Both the position numbers and the translations under genes were made by a program. Positions 27,107 through 35,873 of a stretch of 64,000 bases of DNA are shown here, one piece after another. The notes under the pieces were generated by a model. It searched no databases, was not told the origin of the DNA, and saw only the letters and a list, made by a program, of their open reading frames with translations. Location of the stretch: positions 52,802 through 116,801 of the forward strand of contig DAIMDW010000020.1 in assembly GCA_036725605.1 (NCBI GenBank), read 5' to 3'. Numbering within the stretch: the first letter of the stretch is position 1; every line of letters begins with the position of its first letter. This stretch comes from CALBTQ01 sp036725605. Lineage in GTDB: Bacteria; Lernaellota; Lernaellaia; Lernaellales; Lernaellaceae.

Positions 27107-28564
27107 ATGAAGTTTGCTCATCTGTGGTTTGCCTTTCTGTGTTTGGCCTTGCTGCTGGCCGCCTGCGGTTCCGATGACGACGACGATCAAGTCGACGACG
27201 ACGATCCGGTCGACGATGACGATTCGCTCGCCGACGACGATCAAGTCGACGATGACGACGCCACCCCCACCGGCGATGACGACGACGATCCGGTCGATCC
27301 GACCGCCGATTGGTTGCGCGTCGGCTTCTCGCAGGTCGAGGTGACGCCGGCCGAATCGGTGATTCTCGGCGGCTACGGCCTGCCGGCGTTCACCCGCAAC
27401 AGTTGCCGCTGGTCCGAGGGGACGCACGATCCGCTGTACGCCTACGGTTTCGCCGTCGAGGATCCGCAAAACGCGCGGCCGGCGATTCTGATCGTGTTGG
27501 ATGTCGTGGGGATCATGGCGCCCGAAACCGCGCGCGTGTGCGACGGCGTGGCGACCGCGCTGGGCCTGAGCGACGTCAACGTGGTCGTCGCGGCGACGCA
27601 CGTGCACAGCGGCCCGGATACGGTCGGGCTGTGGGGCTCGCTGATTCCGATCGAATCGGGGCGCGACGAAGCGGTGATCGACGCGATCATCGAAGGCGCG
27701 ATCGCCGCGGGCGTGGCCGCGTGGGAGGCGCGCGAACCGGCGATTCTCTCCACGGCGGTGGGCGCGGAGGCGGACTATCACGAAAACCGCATCGACTTCG
27801 AGCCCAACGGCGACGTCGACGACACGCTGACGGTGGTCGCGGCGACCGACGCGGACGGCGAACTGCTGGGCACGCTGATGAACTGGGCGTGCCATCCGAC
27901 CATCATGGGCCAGCAGAACAAGCTGATGACCGCCGGCTGGCCGGGCGCGTATCGCCGGTTGATGGTCGAGCGTTTCGGCGGCACGCACCTGTTCATCCAG
28001 GGGGCGGTCGGCGACGCGATCGAGCCGCTCAACCCGGTCAATCCGTTTCCCTCGTGGAACCTCGGCCTGGCCTGGGGCTCCTGGGAGGCGATCGAGGAAT
28101 TCGCCACGGTCATCGCCGACGACGCGACCGAGCTCATGAACGGCCTGACGCCCCTCGCGCCGCAGCGCCTGCAGCTCAACGAGACCGGCGAATTTTCCAT
28201 GACCCTGGACAACATCATGTTCTGGGCCGCCGCCGTGTCCGGGTTGATCCCGCGCGAGTCGCCGTTGGTCGGCGACTCGTTTTCCACGCCGATCGCCACC
28301 TTCGCCGTCGGCGGTCTGGGCTTCGCCACGCTGCCCGGCGAGTACGCCACCGCCTACGGCTTCGCCCTGCGCGAACTGATGGGCGGCAGCGCGCAGGTGA
28401 TCGTCGGTCTGGGGATGGACTGGCTGGGCTACACGATCACCCCGGCGCAGTACGACGACGTCCTTTCGTATTATTATCAGATCATCTTGAGCCCCAGCGA
28501 ATTGGCCGGCGAAAACATGATGGAGGCGTATCGGGCTCTCTGGGCGTCGTCGACCGTCGAATAA
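27107..28564 (+). CDS. Asp-tethered lipoprotein with neutral ceramidase-like domain
   Basis: A 485-aa protein. The lipobox is LLAACGS (Cys near 20), immediately followed by about 40 residues that are mostly Asp, forming a flexible acidic tether. From about residue 66 the sequence (WLRVGFSQVEVTPAE, GGYG) resembles the start of neutral/alkaline ceramidases. VVAATHVHSGPDT has the family's zinc-binding His pattern, and NWACHPTIMG matches the second conserved block. Family members hydrolyse N-acyl sphingoids, but many bacterial relatives are uncharacterised; the substrate is unknown. Length is shorter than the usual ~650 aa because the C-terminal immunoglobulin-like domain is missing. Confidence 0.75.
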   Translation: MKFAHLWFAFLCLALLLAACGSDDDDDQVDDDDPVDDDDSLADDDQVDDDDATPTGDDDDDPVDPTADWLRVGFSQVEVTPAESVILGGYGLPAFTRNSCRWSEGTHDPLYAYGFAVEDPQNARPAILIVLDVVGIMAPETARVCDGVATALGLSDVNVVVAATHVHSGPDTVGLWGSLIPIESGRDEAVIDAIIEGAIAAGVAAWEAREPAILSTAVGAEADYHENRIDFEPNGDVDDTLTVVAATDADGELLGTLMNWACHPTIMGQQNKLMTAGWPGAYRRLMVERFGGTHLFIQGAVGDAIEPLNPVNPFPSWNLGLAWGSWEAIEEFATVIADDATELMNGLTPLAPQRLQLNETGEFSMTLDNIMFWAAAVSGLIPRESPLVGDSFSTPIATFAVGGLGFATLPGEYATAYGFALRELMGGSAQVIVGLGMDWLGYTITPAQYDDVLSYYYQIILSPSELAGENMMEAYRALWASSTVE

Positions 28565-28634
28565 TATTTTGTCTTGAGTTCAGCCGGGCTCTGTTCTACG
28601 ATTTTTCTTATTGGGGGCAATAAGGAGGATCGTG

Positions 28635-29906
28635 ATGAAAACGCACACCCTTCTTTTGTCCGTCGCTTTCTGCTTGTTGGCCATTCTACCGCTGCTCGTT
28701 TCCTGCGCCGATGATGATGACCCTGCGGCGGGCTCAGGGCAGGCTGACGATAACGCCGACGATGAGGCTGATGACGACATCGGCGACGACGATGAAGCCG
28801 ACGACGATCTCATCGATGACGATGCCGACGACGACACATTGGATGACGACACGACCGACGATGACACCGCCGACGATGACGACGCCGACCCGACCGTGTT
28901 GTGGGCGGTGGGCGGCTGGCCGGTCGTGTATCGCGCGGACGATCGCGAGGACAACGGCTTTTTCCTGAAGTACGCGCAGGGGCAATGGACCTACGTCGAG
29001 CCGCCGATTCTCATGGGCTACATGAAACACATCTACTTTTCCGCGCCCGATCACGGCCTGGCCGCCGACCTGAAAAAGCTGCTGCGCTACGACGGTGCGC
29101 AATGGACGCGGGACACGTCGTTTGCGCCGATTTTCGCGTCCTACACGATTCAGAGCGTCTTTGCCGAACCCAACGCCGACTGGGTAATGGGCTTCACGGC
29201 GGCCTTTCAACCGTTCGCCTATCGCTACGCCGCGAGCCAATGGACGCTGACCGACACGTCCGCGCTGCCCACGCTCTCGCGGCTGAAGAATCCGTTCGTC
29301 GTCGCGGGCGAGTTGTTCGCGGTGTTGGATATAATCAGTTATCCGGACTACAGCGCGCTGGCGCGCTACAATCCCGGCACGAACGATTGGAGCATCGTGC
29401 ATACCTTCAACGGTGCGATCATCAACGAGGTGAGTTTTCTCGACGCCGAAACGGGGATGGCGGTGGGCTTCTGGCTGTCGGATCCTCTGTCCGGCTTTCG
29501 CGTGTTCAACTATCAGGCCGGTCAATGGAGCGAGGAAGAAAATTTCCCACCGCAGGTCGGCGCCACCAGCGGTCTGAACGGCGTGGCGCTGCCGGCCGAA
29601 GGCGAGGCGGTCGCGGTCGGTTTCGAAGGCAATAAAGTCTGGATCGAAGGCGGCAAGGTTTTCACCTGCGACCAAGGGCAATGGACGACCGCCGCCTACT
29701 GGGAAGAGTACACGTTCCTCGCCGTGCGCATGATGGATACCGCGCTGGGCTGGGTGGTCGGCTATCATCTGCTGGAGGCCGTGTTCGGCGACACCGGCGT
29801 CATTCTGCGCCTGGAAAACGAACAAATAATTGAAGAGGATCTGCCGGACGTGCCGCGCAACCTGTGGGTGCTGTGGGATCTGGCGATCACCGAGGCCGTC
29901 GAATAA
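28635..29906 (+). CDS. Asp-tethered lipoprotein with predicted beta-propeller
   Basis: A 423-aa protein. The signal peptide ends LLVS^CADDDD and is followed by an Asp-rich tether to about residue 90, including repeated DDDT units. The rest has recurring WxxxxxP / GxxxGxxxG patterns (ALWAVGGWPVVYRAD-like, GMAVGFWLSD, LGWVVGYHL) reminiscent of YCF48-type or kelch-like propellers. An AAGGAGG site precedes the ATG. Likely surface or periplasmic; ligand unknown. Confidence 0.65.
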   Translation: MKTHTLLLSVAFCLLAILPLLVSCADDDDPAAGSGQADDNADDEADDDIGDDDEADDDLIDDDADDDTLDDDTTDDDTADDDDADPTVLWAVGGWPVVYRADDREDNGFFLKYAQGQWTYVEPPILMGYMKHIYFSAPDHGLAADLKKLLRYDGAQWTRDTSFAPIFASYTIQSVFAEPNADWVMGFTAAFQPFAYRYAASQWTLTDTSALPTLSRLKNPFVVAGELFAVLDIISYPDYSALARYNPGTNDWSIVHTFNGAIINEVSFLDAETGMAVGFWLSDPLSGFRVFNYQAGQWSEEENFPPQVGATSGLNGVALPAEGEAVAVGFEGNKVWIEGGKVFTCDQGQWTTAAYWEEYTFLAVRMMDTALGWVVGYHLLEAVFGDTGVILRLENEQIIEEDLPDVPRNLWVLWDLAITEAVE

Positions 29907-30012
29907 GCCGCTACAGGTTATTTGTATCACGCGCAATGATTGATTGCGTCGCCGCGTGGAATCGGGTATTTTCCGCAAAAGGATATCCTGAAAAAGATAG
30001 TGGGGAGAGACC

Positions 30013-30348
30013 ATGTATAACCTGGAAGTGATCGACAGCCGGAATCGCACCATCGTTTATCCGCTGAAGGTGGGCACCGTGTCCATCGGGCGGCAGGGCG
30101 ACAACGACATCGTACTCAACGATAAGAGCGTCAGCCGCAGCCATTGCCTGCTGTACGTCCGCGATAACTACCTCGAGGTGGAAGACCTGGGCAGCGCCAA
30201 CGGGGTGATCGTCGACGGTAAGCTGATCACCAAGCGCACCGAATTCAAGCTCAACGACGAACTGATCGTCGGCGAAGTGCGCCTGGCCGTGCGCGAAGCA
30301 AGCAGCGACGACGAAATGCAAACCACCTTCATCGAGATGCCCGAATAG
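30013..30348 (+). CDS. FHA domain protein
   Basis: A 111-aa protein consisting almost entirely of one forkhead-associated domain. The conserved residues are GR (SIGRQGDND), SxxH (VSRSHCLLY) and N (DLGSANGVIVDG), which bind phosphothreonine peptides. Such stand-alone FHA proteins are adaptors for Ser/Thr kinase signalling or secretion. No kinase is adjacent. A GGGGAGAG site precedes the ATG. The last ~20 residues are an acidic tail (SSDDEMQTTFIEMPE). Confidence 0.88.
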   Translation: MYNLEVIDSRNRTIVYPLKVGTVSIGRQGDNDIVLNDKSVSRSHCLLYVRDNYLEVEDLGSANGVIVDGKLITKRTEFKLNDELIVGEVRLAVREASSDDEMQTTFIEMPE

Positions 30349-30385
30349 TAACCGCACCTTTCCAATGCCGAATTACGAACGCCGA

Positions 30386-30441
30386 ACCAGGAATAATTCC
30401 TGGACCTATGTTTTATTCATTATGTGGAACCTCGGCCGGCG
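30386..30441. repeat. Dispersed repeat with internal palindrome, copy A
   Basis: A ~56-base unit starting with the perfect palindrome CCAGGAATAATTCCTGG (30387-30403), followed by ACCTATGTTTTATTCATT. A near-identical unit occurs at 40833-40889. It lies between the FHA gene and the end of the convergent acyltransferase gene. The remainder of the 30349-30545 gap shows no gene. Confidence 0.65.
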
Positions 30442-30545
30442 CTGACGCGCATGGGACAAACCTCGGCGGGTGGCACTGTTTTGCGAGTGAATGAAATGAG
30501 TGAGCATAACGGTGGATAACGAAAACACCGGCACTCCTCCGCTCC

Positions 30546-31835
30546 CTACGGCAGTTCATCGAGCCAGGCGGCGAAGAGTTTTTCCATGATCGGCGTCGGC
30601 GTGCCGGCGGCGCAGTAGCCGGCCGAGAGGGTCAGCGTGTCGCCGTAGCCGCTGACGCCCGGACCGATCGTCGGCGGGTACAGCAGCGGCGGCAGCAAAA
30701 ACGCCCGGAGCGCTGGCGCGTCGGCGAAGGTCAGTCGCGCCGGATCGATCGCGCCCATGTTGGTCAGCGTCGGCGGGAAGGCGTTCTCCTTGTTAAAACC
30801 TTCCATCATCTCGGTGTACATGATGCGGTTGAGCGCCAGCGGCGACACGGCGCGCAGCAGCGCCAGAAACGGCATCATCGACAGGCCCAGCGGCCCCTCC
30901 TTCAGTTGCCGCATCGTCGCGCCGACCAGCCGCGCGGTCGCGTCGAGATCGTCGCCCGCGTCCGCACCGAAATTGGCGTACACCCAGCCGGACAGATTGT
31001 CGATCGTCGGCGGTGCGTCGGCGGGCAGGTAGCGGCGCAGATCGACCGTGCCGATGATCCGCAGCAGGTGCGCCTGATCGTCCGGGGGCGTTTGCGTCAG
31101 CGCGCGCAGAAACGCGGCGACGAGCACGTCGTTGATCGTCAGTTCGCGCTCGCGGCCCCAGGCGCGCAGGGCGGCGAATTGCCCCGGTTCGACGTGCCGC
31201 GCGATGAAACGCCGCTCGTCGCGCGCGGCGAGTTTCCCCGGGGGATTCAGCGGCGTCGGGCTCGGCGGATTGGCTTTCCCTTCGCGCCACATGCGCCGCA
31301 GCGCGGCGCGTTTGACGCCCCGCCCGATCGACGCGGTGATGCGATGCAAGCCGCGCGGTGCGTCGTTGACCGGCGGGCGGTAGTGCGGATCGTCCGCCAG
31401 CCGCCGGTAGATGTCGGCGAGCAGATAGGCGTAATGCTTCACCCCGCCGGCGTCGGTGACGAAGTGCGAGAGTTTTAACAGCAGCGTGTCGCCCGCGCCG
31501 CGCAACAACAGCGCCTGTACCTGCGGCCCGTCGAAATGATCCATCGGCTCGAGAAAAAACCGGTGCGCCGCGGGCGGCTCGTCGCCGGCCGGTTCGACGG
31601 ACAGGGGAAACGAAGCGGGCGGCTGCTCCGGCGGTTCCCAATGAGCGCGCCACCACGCGGGCGCCAGTCGCGCGGCGAGCAACGGCTCGGCGTGCAACGT
31701 CAGGCGCAGCGCCTCGGCCAGCCGCGTTTCGTCCAGCCGCTCGGCGAAGGCGAGCACCAGGCCGATGTGCCATTCGCCGACGGCGCTCATGGCGTATAAA
31801 GTTTCGTCCAGCAACGTGGCGCGGATGCGGCTCAT
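30546..31835 (-). CDS. Condensation-domain-like acyltransferase (WS/DGAT-related)
   Basis: A 429-aa protein of the chloramphenicol acetyltransferase/condensation superfamily. The active-site motif HHxxxDG appears as HFVTDAGG, so the first His is retained only once and the second position is Phe. A later ANDVLVAAFLRAL-like helix (INDVLVAAFLRALTQ) and DLRRYLP also match wax-ester synthase or alcohol acyltransferase relatives. Probable O-acyl transfer; substrates unknown. ATG 31835 has GGAG upstream; an earlier start would add 18 residues. It reads away from the lipoprotein at 31952. Confidence 0.7.
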   Translation of the reverse strand: MSRIRATLLDETLYAMSAVGEWHIGLVLAFAERLDETRLAEALRLTLHAEPLLAARLAPAWWRAHWEPPEQPPASFPLSVEPAGDEPPAAHRFFLEPMDHFDGPQVQALLLRGAGDTLLLKLSHFVTDAGGVKHYAYLLADIYRRLADDPHYRPPVNDAPRGLHRITASIGRGVKRAALRRMWREGKANPPSPTPLNPPGKLAARDERRFIARHVEPGQFAALRAWGRERELTINDVLVAAFLRALTQTPPDDQAHLLRIIGTVDLRRYLPADAPPTIDNLSGWVYANFGADAGDDLDATARLVGATMRQLKEGPLGLSMMPFLALLRAVSPLALNRIMYTEMMEGFNKENAFPPTLTNMGAIDPARLTFADAPALRAFLLPPLLYPPTIGPGVSGYGDTLTLSAGYCAAGTPTPIMEKLFAAWLDELP

Positions 31836-31951
31836 GGGAACTCCGGGAAAGGTTGCGCATATTTTGCGCGACGCTGCGCGTCTTGGCAAACGGCGGCGGA
31901 TCGTTATACTGGCCGAAAGGGTTCGCTCACGGGTCGGGCGACGGAAGGAAA

Positions 31952-33619
31952 ATGAAAAAGACGATTGCGCTGCTCCTGCTCATGTTGCTGATGATGGCGG
32001 TCGGTTGCGGTGACGACGATGACGACGCCGCGCGGGTCGACGGCGACGACGATGCGCCGTACATCGACGATGACGACAACGACACCGGCGACGATGACGA
32101 CGATGACGACGATACGCTCGACGACGACACGCTCGACGACGATGACGACACCGTCGACGACGATGACGACGACACCGCGCCCCCGGACGATTCCACGCCC
32201 TCGTTCAACTACGGCATCGTGCACTTCCATTATTACGGCGACCTGGGCGGCTACAACGGCCAGATTTTCAAGGACGATCAAGCCTGGGCGGCGGCGAACG
32301 TCGAACTGGGGATCATCGGCTACACCGACGATCCGATGCGCCAGACCTGGGAGAAGATTCTGGACAACGAGCCGCGCGGCACGTGGCTGCGCTGGCAGGT
32401 GGCGCACCTGTTCCAGACCTTCGAAACCGCCGGCACCTGCGCCGATCCGCAGCAGGGCGAGCCGGATCAATCCTTCGCCGAGAACTCCGCGCTGTTCACA
32501 CAGTTTCTCGCCGATCATCCCGAGCACGGCGACGGCGAAAGCTGCTATCTGCACGTGCGTCACGACGGCGTCATCCAAGCCCGCTGGCACGCCGCCGAGT
32601 GCGACGTACTGATCAACCAGACCGGCTACGAAGACTCGGCCGGCGGCATTATGGCCAACGCGCGCCTGCACAGCCTGGTGTGGGACGAGTACAGTTGGCT
32701 GCTGAACGTGTCCGGCCAGTGCGCGCGCGATTACACCGCCTGGAAGGTGTTGCGGCAGATCGAGGTGGACGGCTTCGGCGGCGCGGGCTTCGACAACCTC
32801 GGCGGCTACCTCGAAGACGGCTACTACCTGCCGGAGTTCGTCGACGCCGTCGACGTGATGGAAATCGCCGACGACGTCGAAAACAACATCACCCTGCTCA
32901 ACACGTGGTACGTGGGCGCGATCGACGATCTGCTGCGCCACGTCGCCGTGACGGTCAACCAGACGCACCCGGAGGCGCGTTTCGTGTTCAACGGCGGCAG
33001 CTACTGCAACTGGGACGGCGCGCACGCGATGCTCACGCAGATGGCGCACGCGAACGTGGGCATCTGGTGCGAGAACGCGCTGCAGTACCCTGCCTGGGGC
33101 AACCAGGATACCGCCGACCGCCTGCGCAACCTGACCGCGTTGTCGGATGAACTGGCCGACGCGGGCGGCTTCCTGGCGCTGGAGACGTTCTACGGCAACG
33201 GCAGCGCCGATCCCTCGCCGGAAGAGGTGCTGTTCTACCTTGCGGCGCATTACGTGGGCAAAAACGACGACGACGTGCTGGCGCTCAAGCCCGATTGGAA
33301 TCCGTACTCGCCGCTGGCCGAGGTGCTGTGGTTCGACGTGTTCGGCGTCGATCTGGGCGCGCCGGTGGCGGCGGTCGACGAGCAGGCCGACGGCGTGTTC
33401 GTGCGCGACTACGCCAACGAAACGAGCGGAACGCAAACACGGGTGATCGTGCGCGTCGACGGCGACGCCGCGCCGATTCAGTACGATCTGGGCGGCGACT
33501 TCTGCCGTCTGGAGGCCGACAGCGACCTCACGCCGGTCAGCGGCACGATTTCGCTGGCCGTGGGCGACGGCCTGTTGCTGCTGGCCGACGGCGTGGGCGG
33601 CGTATCCTGCGACGATTAG
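31952..33619 (+). CDS. Asp-tethered lipoprotein, possible glycosidase-like barrel
   Basis: A 555-aa protein. The lipobox is MMAVG^CGDDDDD, followed by an almost pure Asp tether to about residue 80. The main part (NYGIVHFHYYGDLGGYNG, RGTWLRWQVAHLFQ, GFDNLGGYLEDG, FNGGSYCNWDGAHAML, WCENALQYP) resembles putative glycoside-hydrolase TIM barrels with acidic residues at strand ends, and the C-terminal ~110 residues look like a small beta-domain. Enzyme class is a guess. AAGGAAA precedes the ATG. The end converges on and overlaps by four bases the gene at 33616. Confidence 0.6.
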   Translation: MKKTIALLLLMLLMMAVGCGDDDDDAARVDGDDDAPYIDDDDNDTGDDDDDDDDTLDDDTLDDDDDTVDDDDDDTAPPDDSTPSFNYGIVHFHYYGDLGGYNGQIFKDDQAWAAANVELGIIGYTDDPMRQTWEKILDNEPRGTWLRWQVAHLFQTFETAGTCADPQQGEPDQSFAENSALFTQFLADHPEHGDGESCYLHVRHDGVIQARWHAAECDVLINQTGYEDSAGGIMANARLHSLVWDEYSWLLNVSGQCARDYTAWKVLRQIEVDGFGGAGFDNLGGYLEDGYYLPEFVDAVDVMEIADDVENNITLLNTWYVGAIDDLLRHVAVTVNQTHPEARFVFNGGSYCNWDGAHAMLTQMAHANVGIWCENALQYPAWGNQDTADRLRNLTALSDELADAGGFLALETFYGNGSADPSPEEVLFYLAAHYVGKNDDDVLALKPDWNPYSPLAEVLWFDVFGVDLGAPVAAVDEQADGVFVRDYANETSGTQTRVIVRVDGDAAPIQYDLGGDFCRLEADSDLTPVSGTISLAVGDGLLLLADGVGGVSCDD

Positions 33620-34782
33620 TATTCCTGGTGCGTAAACAAGGAAAAAGGCGTATTGGCTATTTTGGTATGAAAAACGATCGTTCGCTTTTCGTGGTCGATA
33701 AGACTGATAAATTCTTGTGTGGCATCGCCGATCGCTTTTTTCAACATTTCGTTGCCGCCGAGGTTTGTTCCAATTTTTTCCGGATGACTAGAGCCGATGA
33801 TCTGCTTTTTACGGTCGAACAAGACCATCGATAATTGTTGATCGGCAGGATAGTGTTTTTGTGTTTCAGATAATATATTGCATAATAAAAGTTTTTCCGT
33901 ATCCAGCACGATGTCCAGAATGCCGATGAAATTTCCTGATTTGTCGAAACGTGGCGCAGCCAGCACCACGATTTTGTTTTCCCGATTTCCGGAGTCGAAA
34001 CAATCGGAGATGACGAAATTCCTTGTTTTCTTTGCGTCTTTAAAGTATTGACGATGGTTATAGGGCGGTCCGCCGATGATGTCGATCGGATGGGAAGCCA
34101 GCACGACGCCGTTTTCGTCCAGCGAATAAATCCCGCCGGTAAACGCCGGGAAAAGGGATTGAATGTTCTTTATTGCTTTCTGATGTTTCATGGCATTGTT
34201 ATTTCGAAACTCGGGCCAGGCAGCGATCGCCGTGATCAACTGCTGTTGTATGGCGAACCAATTGGCGACGGCTTCAGCGCAGACCTTCACCTGACATTCA
34301 AGCAGCCTACTTTGTTCGGCAGACATGCGCCGGGTGCGAATTTCCTCGATCGTCTTGCGTAAAAATGTGCCGAGCAGGCGCAGACCTTTGTCAGTTTGGC
34401 TGTATTCGATACAGCGAAAATGACGCAGATCAAAGGGGACGTCTGCTATTTTTTGAGTAATAATAATCACATCATCTTTCAGCGCATGGCTGAGGCCCAG
34501 TTCGTAGAGAACGTTTGGGTTCAACGAGGTCAAATCGGCGATGACAAACTCTGCGGTAGCGATGTTATGCATAATATCTTGGATAATCTCTTTATTGTCG
34601 CTGAGATCGTCGGCACGAACTGCGGTGATTGGCGATTCCATTTTATCCAAAGAAAGAACAATGGAATCATAAACCGGTTGGTATGCAGGTTTAAACGGCA
34701 TTAAAATAAAACAGGTGTTTTGGTTGACGTCATAATGATTGATAGAAAAATAAGTTTTAGGATAAAAGGACATCTTCATCAT
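33616..34782 (-). CDS. TIR/NDT-like domain fused to a soluble double-Cache domain
   Basis: A 388-aa protein. Residues about 22-130 match the nucleoside 2-deoxyribosyltransferase/TIR-like fold: CFILMPFKPAYQPVYDSIV, then an FVIADLTSLNPNVLYELGLSHAL strand-helix with the acidic ADLT and the YELG glutamate, then PFDLRHFRCIEY. A helical linker (140-200) leads to a double-Cache-like sensor. Its first half is SLDENGVVLASHP, RQYFKDAKKT and AAPRFDKSGNFIGILDIVLD; its second half is VLFDRKKQIIGSSHP. There is no signal peptide or TM, although dCache domains are normally extracytoplasmic. The gene is AT-richer than its neighbours. It may be a ligand-gated nucleotide-cleaving effector; this is inferred from architecture only. 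Confidence 0.65.
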   Translation of the reverse strand: MMKMSFYPKTYFSINHYDVNQNTCFILMPFKPAYQPVYDSIVLSLDKMESPITAVRADDLSDNKEIIQDIMHNIATAEFVIADLTSLNPNVLYELGLSHALKDDVIIITQKIADVPFDLRHFRCIEYSQTDKGLRLLGTFLRKTIEEIRTRRMSAEQSRLLECQVKVCAEAVANWFAIQQQLITAIAAWPEFRNNNAMKHQKAIKNIQSLFPAFTGGIYSLDENGVVLASHPIDIIGGPPYNHRQYFKDAKKTRNFVISDCFDSGNRENKIVVLAAPRFDKSGNFIGILDIVLDTEKLLLCNILSETQKHYPADQQLSMVLFDRKKQIIGSSHPEKIGTNLGGNEMLKKAIGDATQEFISLIDHEKRTIVFHTKIANTPFSLFTHQEY

Positions 34783-34972
34783 GGTTATCCCTGCGTAAAG
34801 GTATAAGTTAATTGGCGAATAATAATTATCTTTTCGTTCAGTGTCAAACTTACGACAAATCCTTCGTCGGCATCAAAGTCGATAGGCAGGCATTATCCCG
34901 ACTGACCGGCGGTTGTCCTTTCTTCGATTATTTACGATAATGAATTCATCCAAGTTGCATGGGAGCCGTTGT

Positions 34973-35863
34973 ATGGAACGCCGGTTGCGCCTTGTCGTTT
35001 TCCCGCTCGTCGCGTTGTTTGTCGCACTGCCCGCCGTCGCCGAGGCGAACGAGATCACCTCGCCCGAATCGTGGTTCGCTTTGGCTATTCTGATGATCGT
35101 GATGATGGCGGTCACCGCTTTGTCCGGCGGCTACGTGTTGCTGCGCGAAGTGAAGGGCCAAAAACATAAATTCTTGACTTCAATTATTGCCGGCGCCCTG
35201 GCCATGTTTTTGGCGGCGTGCGGACAAAATGGCCTCGTACTCGTCTTTATCGTGATCGCCGTTTCCGCGTTTTGGCGTAGCGCTCATTTGATTAATTTCG
35301 CGTACAAGGCCGATCCGCAGTCAGAAAATCCGCATCTGGCGCGGGCCAAGCCCGGACGCTTACTGGCGGCGGGATTGTTTCTTTTGTGTTGTCTTGTGTT
35401 CACATTTTATACGTTGTCGGCGACGCAAGACGCCGCCGCATATGTCCGGAACGATGCGCGAGTACAGGGACAAGTGGAAAAATTTCTCGCCCACCAGTTG
35501 GCTCTGGCGGAAAAGAATCGCCGCGAATCCGGTACGGCCCGATCTGTGCTTCAAGATGACGAGGGAAATGCTGAACGGTTGAATGATGACGGGCAGCGAA
35601 TGTTTTCTGGAGCTCTGTTGGATGAGAATCAATGGGAATTGAAATTTGAAAGCAACGAGGATCTTTCCACATTCACTATCTTCATGACGCCGAAAGAGTT
35701 TCTGGGTTTCCCCTTCAATTACATCGACACGCGTCCGGCTTTTTACGCCGATCAGACCGGCGTGCTGCGCAAGATCGATGTCAGCGAATATCGACTCTGT
35801 CCGCCGGACGCACCGGCTGTGCCTATGAGGGTTCTTGATACAACGCCTGCACCGACAGAATAG
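34973..35863 (+). CDS. Three-TM protein with exported C-terminal domain, paralogue 1
   Basis: A ~296-aa protein. The N-terminus has a cleavable-looking signal (LVALFVALPAVAEA), then three TM segments (about residues 31-50, 68-96 and 127-148) and a soluble C-terminal domain of about 130 residues. That domain ends FYADQTGVLRKIDVSEYRLCPPDAPAVP, which resembles pilin-like or pseudopilin globular ends. GGGAG lies 7 bases before ATG 34973; ATG 34940 and an upstream start lack a good site. It is followed after 10 bases by a paralogue. Confidence 0.62.
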   Translation: MERRLRLVVFPLVALFVALPAVAEANEITSPESWFALAILMIVMMAVTALSGGYVLLREVKGQKHKFLTSIIAGALAMFLAACGQNGLVLVFIVIAVSAFWRSAHLINFAYKADPQSENPHLARAKPGRLLAAGLFLLCCLVFTFYTLSATQDAAAYVRNDARVQGQVEKFLAHQLALAEKNRRESGTARSVLQDDEGNAERLNDDGQRMFSGALLDENQWELKFESNEDLSTFTIFMTPKEFLGFPFNYIDTRPAFYADQTGVLRKIDVSEYRLCPPDAPAVPMRVLDTTPAPTE

Positions 35864-35873
35864 GAGAATCTCG

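Noticed and set aside
31927..32208. Poly-Ser minus-strand frames (also near 28580, 38728 and 59404)
   Set aside because: They are the complements of Asp-tether codons (GAC/GAT), which read as Ser/Val repeats on the other strand.
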